Shown piece after piece: positions 27,053-36,300 of a DNA stretch of 64,000 bases; the first letter of the stretch is position 1; the number at the start of each line of letters is the position of its first letter. The position numbers were made by a program, and so were the translations under genes. Under the pieces are notes generated by a model. The model made no database searches, had not been told where the DNA came from, and saw only the letters and a program-made list of their open reading frames with translations. Origin of the DNA: Leucobacter aridicollis (GTDB lineage: Bacteria > Actinomycetota > Actinomycetes > Actinomycetales > Microbacteriaceae); contig NZ_JACCBD010000001.1 of the NCBI RefSeq assembly GCF_013409595.1, forward strand, positions 1,798,001 through 1,862,000, written 5' to 3'.

Positions 27053-28245
27053 GACTCTCGTGCGGTTGCGAGCTGCTCGGGGATCGCTGCCAGGTAGCTC
27101 TCGAGGTTCCGGCGGGTCTCAGCGAGGCTGTCGCCACCAAACTTCTCGACGACGGCCTCCGCGAGCACGAGGGCAACCATCGCCTCGGCGACGACGCCAG
27201 CCGCGGGGACTGCGGACACGTCGGAACGCTGGTGGTGCGCCTTCGCCTCCTCGCCCGTCGCGATGTCAATGGTCGGCAGCGCGTGCGGCACGGTCGCGAT
27301 CGGCTTCATGCCCGCGCGCACGCGGAGCACCTGGCCGGTCGTCATGCCGCCCTCGATGCCGCCGGCGCGGCCGGTGTCGCGCACGATCTCGCCGTCTCGG
27401 AGATGCAGTTCGTCGTGGGCGACCGATCCGCGCCTACGCGTCGTCTCGAAGCCGTCGCCGACCTCGACTCCCTTGATCGCCTGGATGCCCATCAGCGCAC
27501 CCGCGAGCCGGGAGTCCAGGCGCCGGTCCCAGTGCACGTAGGAGCCAAGCCCGGGCGGGAGACCGTAGGCGAGCACCTCGACGATGCCACCGATCGTGTC
27601 TCCCGACTTCTTGGTGTCGTCGACCTCTTCGACCATGCGCGCGCTCGTCGCCGCGTCAAAGCAGCGCAGCGGATCGGCGTCGAGCTGAGCGACGTCCTCG
27701 GGGCGCGGCAGCGCCGTGCCAGCGGGGGCGACGATATCGCCGATCGACACGGTGTGGCTCACGAGACGGATCCCGAGCTCTGCGAGGAAGGAGCGCGCGA
27801 CCGCACCCAGCGCGACGCGGGCCGCGGTCTCGCGGGCACTCGCGCGCTCGAGCACCGGGCGCGCCTCGTCGAAACCGTACTTCTGCATGCCGACGAGGTC
27901 GGCGTGGCCCGGGCGCGGGCGCGTCAGCGCTGCGCCGCGGCCGCGGGACTTCTCGGACAGCTCGGACTTCTCGGAGCTCATCACCTCGGCCCACTTCGGC
28001 CATTCGGTGTTGCCGATACGGATGGCGACGGGGCCACCGATCGTGACGCCCTGCACGACGCCGCCCGAGACGTTGAGCTCGTCCTGCTCGAACTTCATGC
28101 GCGAGCCGCGGCCATAGCCGAGCTTGCGGCGCGCGAGGTCCTCTCGGATCGCATCGAGCGAGATCGGCACGCCGGCGGGCATGCCCTCGATGACAGCAAT
28201 GAGTTCAGGGCCGTGGGATTCCCCGGCAGTAAGCCAACGAAGCAT
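27049..28245 (-). CDS. aroC: Chorismate synthase
   Basis: This 398-residue FMN-dependent lyase makes chorismate from EPSP, the last shikimate-pathway step. [21 protein letters not shown] is the family's N-terminal signature, with [38 protein letters not shown] and the C-terminal GGMTTG region, all canonical. It starts with ATG 28245, 5 nt after the aroE stop. Length is normal for an actinobacterial AroC. Confidence 0.97.
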   Translation of the reverse strand: MLRWLTAGESHGPELIAVIEGMPAGVPISLDAIREDLARRKLGYGRGSRMKFEQDELNVSGGVVQGVTIGGPVAIRIGNTEWPKWAEVMSSEKSELSEKSRGRGAALTRPRPGHADLVGMQKYGFDEARPVLERASARETAARVALGAVARSFLAELGIRLVSHTVSIGDIVAPAGTALPRPEDVAQLDADPLRCFDAATSARMVEEVDDTKKSGDTIGGIVEVLAYGLPPGLGSYVHWDRRLDSRLAGALMGIQAIKGVEVGDGFETTRRRGSVAHDELHLRDGEIVRDTGRAGGIEGGMTTGQVLRVRAGMKPIATVPHALPTIDIATGEEAKAHHQRSDVSAVPAAGVVAEAMVALVLAEAVVEKFGGDSLAETRRNLESYLAAIPEQLATARES

Positions 28246-28250
28246 AAGTT

Positions 28251-29120
28251 CTATCTTTCCACACTCGCGGCGCGCATGGCCGCGAGCACTGTGTCCTCAT
28301 CGGCGACCGGGGCGTCGGGGTCACCGTTCACAAAAATTCTGATCTGCACGAGCGCCTGCTCGACGAGCATGTCGAGCCCCGCGTGCGACTCCGTTCCGGC
28401 GGCATCCCACCTCAGCGCGAGCGGCGAAGGCCAGGGATCGTAGGCCACGTCGAACAGCGGAACGCTCAGCAGCTCGTCGGCGATTGCGACGGCGCCACTC
28501 GCCTGCCCGGGAAGCGTCGAGATGACGAGCGAGGGCGCGAAGCCGGGCGCGTCACCGAGCGCGAGCGCGTCGATGCCGCCGCCCAGACGCGTCGCGAGAT
28601 CCTGCGCAGCTTCGGGGCGCCGCGCGGCAATCGCGATGCGCTCGGCGCCGAGCGAGCGCGCCGCGAGCACCGCCGACACCGCCGTCGCGCCAGCCCCGAG
28701 CACGACTGTCGCGCGCGCGTCCAGGCCCGCGTTCTGGATCGCGCGGGCGAGCCCCGCGACGTCCGTGTTGAAGCCGGCCCAGGCGGCGCCTGACTCCCCC
28801 GGCACAACTCGCACGAGCGTGTTCACGACCCCGCTTGCAGCGGCCACAGGATCCACCGTCGCGGCGAGTCGCGCGGCCTCTTCCTTGAGCGGCATGGTGA
28901 GCGAGAGTCCCCGCCACTCCGGCCCGAGGCCCGCGAGAAAAGGCTCGAGTCCCGCCGCGTCGAGCTCGGTCCTGCCGTACTGCCACGGCAAGCCGAGCAC
29001 GCCGTACGCGGCGGCGTGAATCGCGGGCGACTTCGAGTGCGAGATCGGCGATCCCAGCACGCCGAGCTGGGCAGCGCCGGGCTGGCGCGGCGCTGCGTCA
29101 GATGGCTGAGGGTCGGTCAT
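28251..29120 (-). CDS. aroE: Shikimate dehydrogenase
   Basis: This 289-residue enzyme reduces 3-dehydroshikimate with NADPH. The N-terminal shikimate domain has [13 protein letters not shown] near 26-38 and the catalytic-loop SLTMPLKEE (Lys in PLK, near 78), NTDVAGL is near 120, and the nucleotide-binding [13 protein letters not shown]ossmann motif follows. ATG 29120 lies 3 nt after the mltG stop. It is part of the alaS-ruvX-mltG-aroECKB operon. Confidence 0.95.
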   Translation of the reverse strand: MTDPQPSDAAPRQPGAAQLGVLGSPISHSKSPAIHAAAYGVLGLPWQYGRTELDAAGLEPFLAGLGPEWRGLSLTMPLKEEAARLAATVDPVAAASGVVNTLVRVVPGESGAAWAGFNTDVAGLARAIQNAGLDARATVVLGAGATAVSAVLAARSLGAERIAIAARRPEAAQDLATRLGGGIDALALGDAPGFAPSLVISTLPGQASGAVAIADELLSVPLFDVAYDPWPSPLALRWDAAGTESHAGLDMLVEQALVQIRIFVNGDPDAPVADEDTVLAAMRAASVER

Positions 29121-29123
29121 TGC

Positions 29124-30269
29124 CTAGTCACAGTACTTTCCGCCCTCGGCGCGGTGCGAGGTGCACCACTCGGCGAGCTTCTCGACGTTCTGCTGGTGCT
29201 GTTCGGCGGTCTCGGCGAACTCGGTCTCGCCGCTCGACAGGTCGACGGGCATGAAGTACAGCCACGGCCCGTCGGCCGGGTTCGTCGCCGCTTCGATCGC
29301 CGTGTCGCCTGGCAGCGAGATCGGACCAGCAGGCAGGCCGGGGTTCGCATATGTGTTGTACTTGTTCGACTTGTCGGCGCGCTCCTCGTCCGTGGTCCAC
29401 ACCGTGTGGGTGTTCCCCGTCCCGTAAGAGACTGTCGCATCGGACTGCAACAGCATGTCGATGTCGATCCTGTTGAGGAACACTCGGGCAACCTTCGGGA
29501 AGTCCTCGAGCCGCGAGCCGGCCTCGCGCTGCACCATCGCGGCGAGCGTGAGGACGCTCCAGGCGTCCTCGGCGGCCACGCCGTGCTGGTCGAGTGCTTG
29601 CCACATGCGGTCGACCATCTTCTGGATGATCGTCTGCGCGGTGTCGCCCGGCTCGAACGTGTAGGTCGCCGGGAAGAGGAAGCCCTCGATTGAGGGGAAG
29701 TCGGCCGGCACGCCGAAGGCTGCCGGATCGGCCGCGGCGGTCTTGAAGTCCTCAAACGGGATATCGACGACGCCCGCCGTGAGCTCGAGCGCGTCGAGCG
29801 CGGCCATGCCCTCGGGGATCGTGACTGTGAGTTCCATTCGGTTTGCATCGTCGGTGAGCGCGGCTAGCGCGGCCGCGGCGCTCATCTGCTGCTTCAGGCG
29901 GTACGTTCCGACCTGGAAGCTCACCTCTTCGCTCTGTTCGAGCAGCAGGTCGTAGAACGCCTCCGAGCTCTTCACGACGTCGGCCTGCGCGAGCGCCTCG
30001 GCCACGTCGGCGCCGTACTGGCCCTCCGTGATCGTAAGCAGCACCTCGCCGTGGCCCTCGCCCTCGTAGTCGTTCGTCGACCACCCGAGCGCGAGCGAGA
30101 TCTTGTCGCCGTACGAGCTCCACACCCACGCAGCGCCGCCGCCGAGCAGCAGGAGCATGACGATCAGGATCGAGGAGATGACGATCCTCCCCCGCTTTCG
30201 CGCGCGCTTGTCCTCGTCGCTCAGCTCGCTCGCCCGCCGGCGCTCCCGGCGCGTTCCATGCTCACTCAC
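29124..30269 (-). CDS. mltG: Endolytic peptidoglycan transglycosylase MltG
   Basis: This 381-residue membrane-anchored enzyme cleaves nascent glycan strands to set their length. It has a basic cytoplasmic N-terminus (RRERRRASELSDEDKRARKRGR), a single transmembrane helix (about 30-50), a LysM-like domain (about 75-150), and the YceG catalytic domain with the key Glu in MVQREAGS and the motif YGTGN, plus YNTYANPGLPAGPISLPG. The GTG start at 30269 overlaps the ruvX stop (GTGA). Length is typical for actinobacteria. Confidence 0.94.
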   Translation of the reverse strand: MSEHGTRRERRRASELSDEDKRARKRGRIVISSILIVMLLLLGGGAAWVWSSYGDKISLALGWSTNDYEGEGHGEVLLTITEGQYGADVAEALAQADVVKSSEAFYDLLLEQSEEVSFQVGTYRLKQQMSAAAALAALTDDANRMELTVTIPEGMAALDALELTAGVVDIPFEDFKTAAADPAAFGVPADFPSIEGFLFPATYTFEPGDTAQTIIQKMVDRMWQALDQHGVAAEDAWSVLTLAAMVQREAGSRLEDFPKVARVFLNRIDIDMLLQSDATVSYGTGNTHTVWTTDEERADKSNKYNTYANPGLPAGPISLPGDTAIEAATNPADGPWLYFMPVDLSSGETEFAETAEQHQQNVEKLAEWCTSHRAEGGKYCD

Positions 30270-30763
30270 GGCGTTTCCTCGTTTCTGGGTTGTTCTTCGG
30301 ACGGGGCGACGACCTCACCTGGCGCCTCGTTCCTGCCGCGCTCGACGTCGAGCGCGTGCTGCAAAATGACGACGGCAGCGGCCTGGTCGATGATTGCCCG
30401 GCTCCCCTTGGACTTTCGCCCAGCTTGGCGAAGCTGCCCCTGGGCAGACACCGTCGACAACCGTTCGTCGACAAGTCGGACCTCCGCCGCGCCGGCGAGC
30501 CGGTCGGCGAGTGTCTGCGCAAAGCCTACGGCGTCTTCCGTGGAGAGTGTGGGTTCTCCCCGGAGATTCAGCGGAAGGCCGACGATAATCTCGAACGCTT
30601 CAATCTCGGCGACGAGCGCGACGATCCGCGCGACGTCCGCGCCAGGCGCGGCCTCGCGTTGCACAGTCTCGACCGGCGTGGCGAGCATGCCGTGCATGTC
30701 GGATCGGGCGACGCCAATGCGTGCCTTGCCGACGTCGATCCCGATCCGTACCCCCGTGCGCAC
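30266..30763 (-). CDS. ruvX: YqgF/RuvX-type Holliday-junction-resolvase-like nuclease
   Basis: This 165-residue RNase H-fold protein is linked to 16S rRNA 5' processing and, historically, to Holliday junction resolution. The first catalytic Asp is in RIGIDVGKARIGVARSD near 6-22, followed by IIVGLPLNLRGE and DERLSTVSAQ. The GTG start at 30763 is 3 nt after the alaS stop. A short acidic tail (EEQPRNEETP) follows the core. No other RuvC-type resolvase is present in the window. Confidence 0.92.
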   Translation of the reverse strand: MRTGVRIGIDVGKARIGVARSDMHGMLATPVETVQREAAPGADVARIVALVAEIEAFEIIVGLPLNLRGEPTLSTEDAVGFAQTLADRLAGAAEVRLVDERLSTVSAQGQLRQAGRKSKGSRAIIDQAAAVVILQHALDVERGRNEAPGEVVAPSEEQPRNEETP

Positions 30764-30766
30764 CGG

Positions 30767-33448
30767 CTACGCCTCGAGCGTGCGCCGCATCTCGGCGAGC
30801 GCCGCAGCGATCTGCGAAGGATCGGTGCCACCGCCCTGCGCGAGATCAGGCTTGCCGCCACCGCCACCGCCGAGCACCTGAGCGCCGCGCTTGGCGAGAT
30901 CGCCCGCCTTGACGCCCTGTTCGCGAGCCGCGGCGGTCGTCGCCGCGATCACGACGGGCTTGCCAGCGCCGTCGCCTGCCACGGTTCCCGCGAGCAGCAC
31001 GACGCCAGCCTCCGATCCGAGCTTGTCGCGCAGCTGCAGGACGAGGCCCCGGAGGTCATCGGGCGAGCCGACAGTGCCCAGGTCGGCGGAAACGAGCGTG
31101 ATGTCGCCAACACGCTCGGCCGCCGCGAACAGCTCGGGAACCCGCTCGGCGAGCTTCGCGGCCTCGAGCGCCGCAATCTTCTTCTCGGCAGCTCGCAGCT
31201 GCGCGCTGAGATCCTCAACGCGCGCGACAACCTCGCCGCGCGGCACGCGCAGCCCGCCGGCGAGCTGCTGCACGATGAGCCGCTCGGCGGCGAAGCTCTG
31301 GAAGGCTTCGAGGCCAACGAGGGACTCGACGCGGCGGTTCGTCGAACCGACCGAGCTCTCGGAGACCAGGTTGATCATGCCGACCTCAGCCGCGGTTGCG
31401 ACGTGCGTGCCTGCGCACAGCTCGCGCGACCACTCGCCGCCGATGTCGACGACGCGGACACGCTCGCCATACTTTTCGCCGAAGAGGGCCATCGCGCCCA
31501 TTGCCTTCGCCTCGTCGAGCGCCATCTCGCGCGTCACGACCGCGTAGTTGGAGCGAATGGCGAGGTTCGAGATCTCCTCGATCTCGCTCTTCGTTTGCGC
31601 GCTAAGCGCCTCCGAATGGGTGAAGTCGAGTCGCATGTAGCCGGCCTTGTTGTAGGAGCCAGCCTGGTGCGCGTTCGGGCCCAGCACGTCGCGCAGCGCC
31701 GCGTGGACGATGTGCGTCGCCGAATGCGCCTGCGTTGCGCCGCGGCGGTAGTCGGCGTCGACGCGCGTCTCAGCGCGCGCGTCAATTCCGATCGTGCCGA
31801 TCGTCACCTTCACGGTGTGCACGATGAGACCCGGCACCGGCTTCTGCACGTCGAGCACCTCGGCCTCGAAGCCGTCGCCGACGATCACGCCGTTGTCGGA
31901 ATCCTGACCGCCCGACTCCGCGAACAGTGCGGTCTCGGCGAGCACGAGCTCGGCGGTCTGGCCCTCGCGCGCCTCCACCGCTGGCGCACCGTCGACGACG
32001 ATGCCGAGCACCTTGCTCTCGTGCACGAGCGAGTCGTAGCCAACGAACGCGGTCTCGCCGAGGCCGCGCAGCTCCTTGTAGACGGCGAGGTCGGCGCGCT
32101 GGCCCTTCTTCGCCTTCGCGTCAGCCTTTGCGCGGTCGCGCTGTTCCTGCATGAGCGTCGCGAACACGTCGCGGTCGACCGAGACGCCAGCTTCCTCGGC
32201 GATCTCGAGCGTCAGCTCCACGGGGAACCCGTGGGTGTCGTGGAGCAGGAACGCGGTATCTCCGTCAACGCTCGCCGCAGTGCCTGTCTTCGACTCGGCC
32301 ACCGCGGCCTCGATCGCGCCGTCCAGGATCTGGATGCCGCTCGCGAGCGTGCGCAGGAAGGTCTTCTCCTCGGCGTACGCGACGCGCGAGATGAAGTCGA
32401 AGTTCTCGGCGACCTCGGGGTAGGCGTCCTGCATGGCGTCGCGCGACACTGGGAACAGCTCAGCAAAGCTTGGGCCGTTCACGCCGAGCAGGCGCATTGA
32501 CAGCGTCACGCGCCGCAGCAGGCGACGCAGGATGTACCCGCGGCCCTCGTTGGACGGCGTCACGCCATCAGCGATCAGCATGAGCCCGCTGCGGACGTGA
32601 TCGGCGATGACGCGCAGGCGCACGTCGTCGTCAATCACCGCGCCGTAGGTCTTACCGGCGAGTTCGGCGGCGCGATCGAGCACCGGGCGAACCTGGTCGA
32701 TCTCGTACATGTTCTGCACGCCCTGCTTGATGAACGCGACGCGCTCGAGGCCCATGCCCGTATCGATGTTCTGCTTCGGCAGGTCGCCCACGATCGTGAA
32801 GTCGAGCTTCGACTTCACGTCGGCGATCTGGTACTGCATGAACACGAGGTTCCAGATCTCAACGTAGCGGTCGTCGTCGGTCGCCGGGCCGCCGTCGATG
32901 CCGTACTCGGGGCCGAGGTCGAAGAAGATCTCCGAACACGGGCCCGCCGGACCGGGCTGGCCGGTCGACCAGTAGTTCGTGTCCTTGCCAAGCCGCTGGA
33001 TGCGGTCGTCGGGCAGCGACGAGTGCTGCTGCCACAGCGCGAACGCCTCGTCGTCTTCCTCGTAGACAGTGACCCAGAGGTCGTCAGGCGAGAATCCGAG
33101 GCCGCCGTCGGCCTCCGACGTGGTGAGGAGCTCCCAGGCGAACCTGATCGCGCCCTCCTTGAAGTAGTCGCCGAACGAGAAGTTGCCGCACATCTGGAAG
33201 AACGTGCCGTGGCGCGGGGTCTTGCCGACCTCTTCGATGTCGTTGGTGCGGATGCACTTCTGCACGCTCGTCGCACGGTCGTAGGGCGCGGGCACCAGGC
33301 CCGACAGGTACGGCACGAACGGCACCATGCCAGCCACAGTGAACATCAGGCTCGGGTCATCACTCACGAGCGAGGCCGAGGGCACAACCGTGTGGCCTCG
33401 CTGCTCGAAGAAGTTCAGCCAGCGGCGTTGAATCTCTGCGGTCTGCAT
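30767..33448 (-). CDS. alaS: Alanyl-tRNA synthetase
   Basis: This 893-residue class IIc synthetase charges tRNA-Ala and edits Ser and Gly mischarges. The N-terminal aminoacylation domain starts MQTAEIQRRWLNFF with motif 2 and motif 3 features (TSVQKCIRTNDIEEVGKTPRHGTFFQM). The editing domain has the HSATH zinc-binding motif and CAGTHV, and the C-terminal DHHA1-like domain ends in GGGGGGKPDLAQGGGTDP. ATG 33448 was chosen over an 18-residue-longer start. It leads the alaS-ruvX-mltG-aro cluster; an AAGGA lies 14 nt upstream, rather far. Confidence 0.97.
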   Translation of the reverse strand: MQTAEIQRRWLNFFEQRGHTVVPSASLVSDDPSLMFTVAGMVPFVPYLSGLVPAPYDRATSVQKCIRTNDIEEVGKTPRHGTFFQMCGNFSFGDYFKEGAIRFAWELLTTSEADGGLGFSPDDLWVTVYEEDDEAFALWQQHSSLPDDRIQRLGKDTNYWSTGQPGPAGPCSEIFFDLGPEYGIDGGPATDDDRYVEIWNLVFMQYQIADVKSKLDFTIVGDLPKQNIDTGMGLERVAFIKQGVQNMYEIDQVRPVLDRAAELAGKTYGAVIDDDVRLRVIADHVRSGLMLIADGVTPSNEGRGYILRRLLRRVTLSMRLLGVNGPSFAELFPVSRDAMQDAYPEVAENFDFISRVAYAEEKTFLRTLASGIQILDGAIEAAVAESKTGTAASVDGDTAFLLHDTHGFPVELTLEIAEEAGVSVDRDVFATLMQEQRDRAKADAKAKKGQRADLAVYKELRGLGETAFVGYDSLVHESKVLGIVVDGAPAVEAREGQTAELVLAETALFAESGGQDSDNGVIVGDGFEAEVLDVQKPVPGLIVHTVKVTIGTIGIDARAETRVDADYRRGATQAHSATHIVHAALRDVLGPNAHQAGSYNKAGYMRLDFTHSEALSAQTKSEIEEISNLAIRSNYAVVTREMALDEAKAMGAMALFGEKYGERVRVVDIGGEWSRELCAGTHVATAAEVGMINLVSESSVGSTNRRVESLVGLEAFQSFAAERLIVQQLAGGLRVPRGEVVARVEDLSAQLRAAEKKIAALEAAKLAERVPELFAAAERVGDITLVSADLGTVGSPDDLRGLVLQLRDKLGSEAGVVLLAGTVAGDGAGKPVVIAATTAAAREQGVKAGDLAKRGAQVLGGGGGGKPDLAQGGGTDPSQIAAALAEMRRTLEA

Positions 33449-33500
33449 GTTCGGTGCTTCGTTCCTTTGTGATGCGTCAGTGCCGGCGCTGGGCGCCGCC

Positions 33501-33524
33501 ACCGGCAGTCACGTGACTGCCGGT
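33501..33524. repeat. Perfect 24-bp palindrome upstream of alaS
   Basis: Arms of 12 bp (ACCGGCAGTCAC and its complement) meet without a loop. It lies between the small membrane-associated gene and alaS. It could be a protein-binding operator or, as RNA, a very tight hairpin in the alaS leader. Confidence 0.7.
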
Positions 33525-33583
33525 ATTCAAATCGTGTGGGCCGACTCGGCCAGCGTCGGACGCCGTCTCGGACGGCGGCGGCG

Positions 33584-33805
33584 CTAGGAGTCCTTACGGT
33601 CGAGGCCCCTGAGCGTCCGCTCAAGATCCTCGTCAAACTGCTCGCGTTCGGCGGCCTCGTAGCCACTCGAGAACGCGGTAGACAGCTCTGTAATCCCGCG
33701 GTTCAGGCGCTCAAAGAATCGCCGTCCGCTCGGGTTCTGGTTGACGAAGTGCGCGGCGACGAAGCCCGTGGCGACTCCGAAGACGAACAAGACTAGTTTC
33801 CGCAC
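33584..33805 (-). CDS. Small conserved membrane-associated protein between rpsD and alaS
   Basis: This 73-residue protein begins with a hydrophobic helix (VRKLVLFVFGVATGFVAAHFV) followed by a polar, charged tail with FFERLNRGITELSTAFSSGYEAAEREQFDEDL. I chose GTG 33805 because AGGAGG lies 9 nt upstream, not an upstream in-frame start 33 nt earlier. Similar short proteins sit in this place in many Microbacteriaceae; I know of no function. It is on the same strand as alaS, ending 135 nt before it. Confidence 0.7.
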   Translation of the reverse strand: MRKLVLFVFGVATGFVAAHFVNQNPSGRRFFERLNRGITELSTAFSSGYEAAEREQFDEDLERTLRGLDRKDS

Positions 33806-33897
33806 GTGTTCCACCCTCCTGCGGTCTCGCGGCGACACTCTGCGCGCCGCGGAACTTTACGGGTCAAGCTTAACCGGTAACCCATGCCGGATACGGC

Positions 33898-33935
33898 TGA
33901 GGGCGCTGGATTCCGTATGGATTCCAGCGCCCTCA
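33898..33935 (-). terminator. Terminator hairpin after rpsD
   Basis: A perfect 13-bp stem (33898-33910 with 33923-33935) extends by three more pairs after one mismatch, closing on a GTAT loop. It lies just after the rpsD stop. No U-run follows, as is common in high-GC actinobacteria. Confidence 0.75.
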
Positions 33936-33946
33936 AGCGTTCAGGC

Positions 33947-34576
33947 TTAGCGTCCCGAGTAGTACTCGACCACGAGCTGCACTTCACAGGTCACGGGGAC
34001 CTCAGCGCGCTTCGGGCGACGGAGGAGGCGAGCCTCCAGCTTGTCGAGCGACACCTCGAGGTAGCCGGGAACTGCGGGCAGAACCTCAGCGTGGCCGCCT
34101 GCGGCTGCAACCTGGAACGGCTCGAGAGCCTCCGAGCGCTCCTTGACGTGGATGAGCTGGCCCGGCTTCACGCGGAACGACGGGCGGTCGACGAGCTTGC
34201 CGTCGACGAGGATGTGGCGGTGCACCACGAGCTGACGAGCCTGTGCGGTGGTGCGGGCGAAGCCTGCACGCAGCACGAGCGCGTCGAGACGCATCTCGAG
34301 GAGCTCGACGAGGTTCTCACCGGTCAGGCCGTCCTGACGACGAGCCTCGTTGAAGGTGATGACGAGCTGCTTCTCGCGGATGCCGTACTGAGCGCGAAGA
34401 CGCTGCTTCTCGCGGAGGCGGACTGCGTAGTCGCTGTCGCTCTTACGCTTGGTGCGGCCGTGCTGGCCGGGGCCGTAGGGGCGCTTCTCGAGGTAACGAG
34501 CGGCCTTCGGGGTGAGGGCAATGCCCAGCGAACGCGACAGACGCGTCTGCGAACGGGTACGTGACGTAGTCGACAC
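33947..34576 (-). CDS. rpsD: 30S ribosomal protein S4
   Basis: This 209-residue primary 16S rRNA-binding protein nucleates 30S assembly. The S4 N-terminal region (RTRSQTRLSRSLGIALTPKAARYLEKRPYGPGQHG) lacks the four zinc cysteines seen in some S4 proteins, so it is the zinc-independent form. The S4 RNA-binding domain follows (MRLDALVLRAGFARTTAQARQLVVHRHILVDGKLVDRPSFRVKPG). The GTG start at 34576 has AAAGGA upstream. It stands alone, as is common in actinobacteria outside the alpha operon. A 267-bp gap upstream presumably holds the promoter, but I could not place it. Confidence 0.97.
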   Translation of the reverse strand: MSTTSRTRSQTRLSRSLGIALTPKAARYLEKRPYGPGQHGRTKRKSDSDYAVRLREKQRLRAQYGIREKQLVITFNEARRQDGLTGENLVELLEMRLDALVLRAGFARTTAQARQLVVHRHILVDGKLVDRPSFRVKPGQLIHVKERSEALEPFQVAAAGGHAEVLPAVPGYLEVSLDKLEARLLRRPKRAEVPVTCEVQLVVEYYSGR

Positions 34577-34843
34577 GGGTATCCTTTCGGGTTTCTGAGG
34601 GGCATGCGCGAGTGCGCAGCCCTATGTTCTCTCGGCCACGCTGCGCCCGCATTCACAAGCTTTCGCTCGCAATGCACGCGACACAGCAAACCGTTTTCGG
34701 TGAGGGAACGACCGTTGCAGAAACCCGGCTACAGGGCACCTGCCATACGCTTCCCGCTGCAGCCTGCCGCGGGAGCAATGTTGGCCAAGGATCAGCTTAG
34801 CAGATCATGACGCGCAACCACGAGTCGACCGCCGTGAGCCTGG

Positions 34844-36190
34844 CTACTCGCCACGCGTGATCCGGCGGATCTTCTCGAGCCGTTCCGATACCTCGCGCTC
34901 GTTGCCGTGCGTCGTCGGCGTGTAATACGTCGCGCCAGAGATCTCGTCGGGCAGGTACTGCTGCGTGAGCACACCGCGCGGGTCCGCGTGCGGGTAGCGA
35001 TAGCCCTTGCCGTGACCGAGCTTCTTCGCGCCCGGATAATGTGCGTCACGAAGCGGCTTCGGCACCGGCCCAAACCTGCCGGCCTTCACGTCGGAGATCG
35101 CCGCGTCGATCGCCGAGATGACCGCGTTTGATTTCGGGGCAGTTGCGATGTAGATCGTCGCCTCGGCGAGCGGGATGCGTGCCTCCGGTAGGCCAATGAG
35201 CTGGGTGGCTTGCGCCGCAGCGACCGCGATCGTGAGCGCCTGCGGGTCCGCGAGTCCTACGTCCTCGGCAGCGTGCACCATGAGACGGCGAGCGATGAAT
35301 CGCGGATCCTCCCCCGCTTCGATCATGCGGGCGAGGTAGTGAATCGCAGCATCAGGATCGGACCCACGCATCGACTTGATGAACGCGCTCACGACGTCAT
35401 AGTGCTGGTCGCCGTCTTTGTCGTAGCGCAGCAGGGCACGGTCAACGGAAATCGAGACGACCTCCGCCGTGATCTGCGGGAGGGCGGCCTCATGCGCGTC
35501 GCCGTCGGCGCCTTCAGCGAGCGCAAGCGCTGACCCTGCGGCTGCCTCGAGCCCGGTGAGCGCTCGGCGCGCGTCGCCCGATGACAGCTGGACGAGGGCA
35601 TCTCGCCCCTCAGCGGTCAGCTCGACGGCGCCGCCGAGCCCTCGCGGGTCAGCAGTCGCCCGGTCAAGCAGCTTGGCGATGTCGGCATCGCTCAGCGCTT
35701 CGAGGGTGAGCAGCAGCGAACGCGAAAGCAATGGGCTAATCACGGAGAACGACGGGTTCTCGGTGGTGGCCGCAATGAGCGTCACCCAGCCGTTCTCGAC
35801 ACCCGGCAGGAGCGCGTCTTGCTGCGCCTTCGTAAACCTATGAATCTCGTCGAGGAACAGCACCGTCGCGATGTCGTACAGGTCACGGTCGTTGAGCGCC
35901 CGTTCCATCACCGCGCGGACGTCCTTGATGCCGGCCGTCACCGCCGAGAGCTCGACGAATCTGCGGCCGCTGGTGTGCGCGATCGCTTGCGCCATCGTCG
36001 TCTTTCCGGTGCCTGGCGGGCCCCAGAGAATAACCGAGACTGCGGACCCCTCACTATCGCTCGCAATGACGCGAAGCGGCGAGCCCTGCCCCAGGAGGTG
36101 CTGCTGCCCGACGACCTCGTCGAGCGACTGCGGGCGCATCCGCACCGCCAACGGAGCCGTCGCGGCGGCCGGGCCTTGAATCTGGGTCAC
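34844..36190 (-). CDS. rarA: Replication-associated recombination protein RarA (MgsA)
   Basis: This 448-residue AAA+ ATPase of the clamp-loader-like group acts at stalled forks. Walker [13 protein letters not shown] is near 56-67, Walker [21 protein letters not shown] follows, sensor I is ATTENPSF, and the C-terminal tetramerisation region ends RRITRGE. The GTG start at 36190 follows TAGCAT by 6 nt, so it is probably leaderless. It is divergent from the DUF349 gene. Confidence 0.95.
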   Translation of the reverse strand: MTQIQGPAAATAPLAVRMRPQSLDEVVGQQHLLGQGSPLRVIASDSEGSAVSVILWGPPGTGKTTMAQAIAHTSGRRFVELSAVTAGIKDVRAVMERALNDRDLYDIATVLFLDEIHRFTKAQQDALLPGVENGWVTLIAATTENPSFSVISPLLSRSLLLTLEALSDADIAKLLDRATADPRGLGGAVELTAEGRDALVQLSSGDARRALTGLEAAAGSALALAEGADGDAHEAALPQITAEVVSISVDRALLRYDKDGDQHYDVVSAFIKSMRGSDPDAAIHYLARMIEAGEDPRFIARRLMVHAAEDVGLADPQALTIAVAAAQATQLIGLPEARIPLAEATIYIATAPKSNAVISAIDAAISDVKAGRFGPVPKPLRDAHYPGAKKLGHGKGYRYPHADPRGVLTQQYLPDEISGATYYTPTTHGNEREVSERLEKIRRITRGE

Positions 36191-36196
36191 GACTCA

Positions 36197-36202
36197 ATGC
36201 TA
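36197..36202 (-). promoter_or_regulatory. -10 box (TAGCAT) of rarA
   Basis: TAGCAT on the minus strand is 6 nt before the GTG at 36190. Confidence 0.55.
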
Positions 36203-36300
36203 GCGACCACCCCCGACAATCATGCTCAGCGGGGCGCACTGTGGCATAGTGGAGGGGTCTATCTAGTAACGCGGTCGGTACAGCCGATCCCACACGACAG

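Noticed and set aside
34577..34843. S4-type autoregulatory leader or promoter for rpsD
   Set aside because: No pseudoknot or -10/-35 pair could be recognised by eye in this 267-bp gap.
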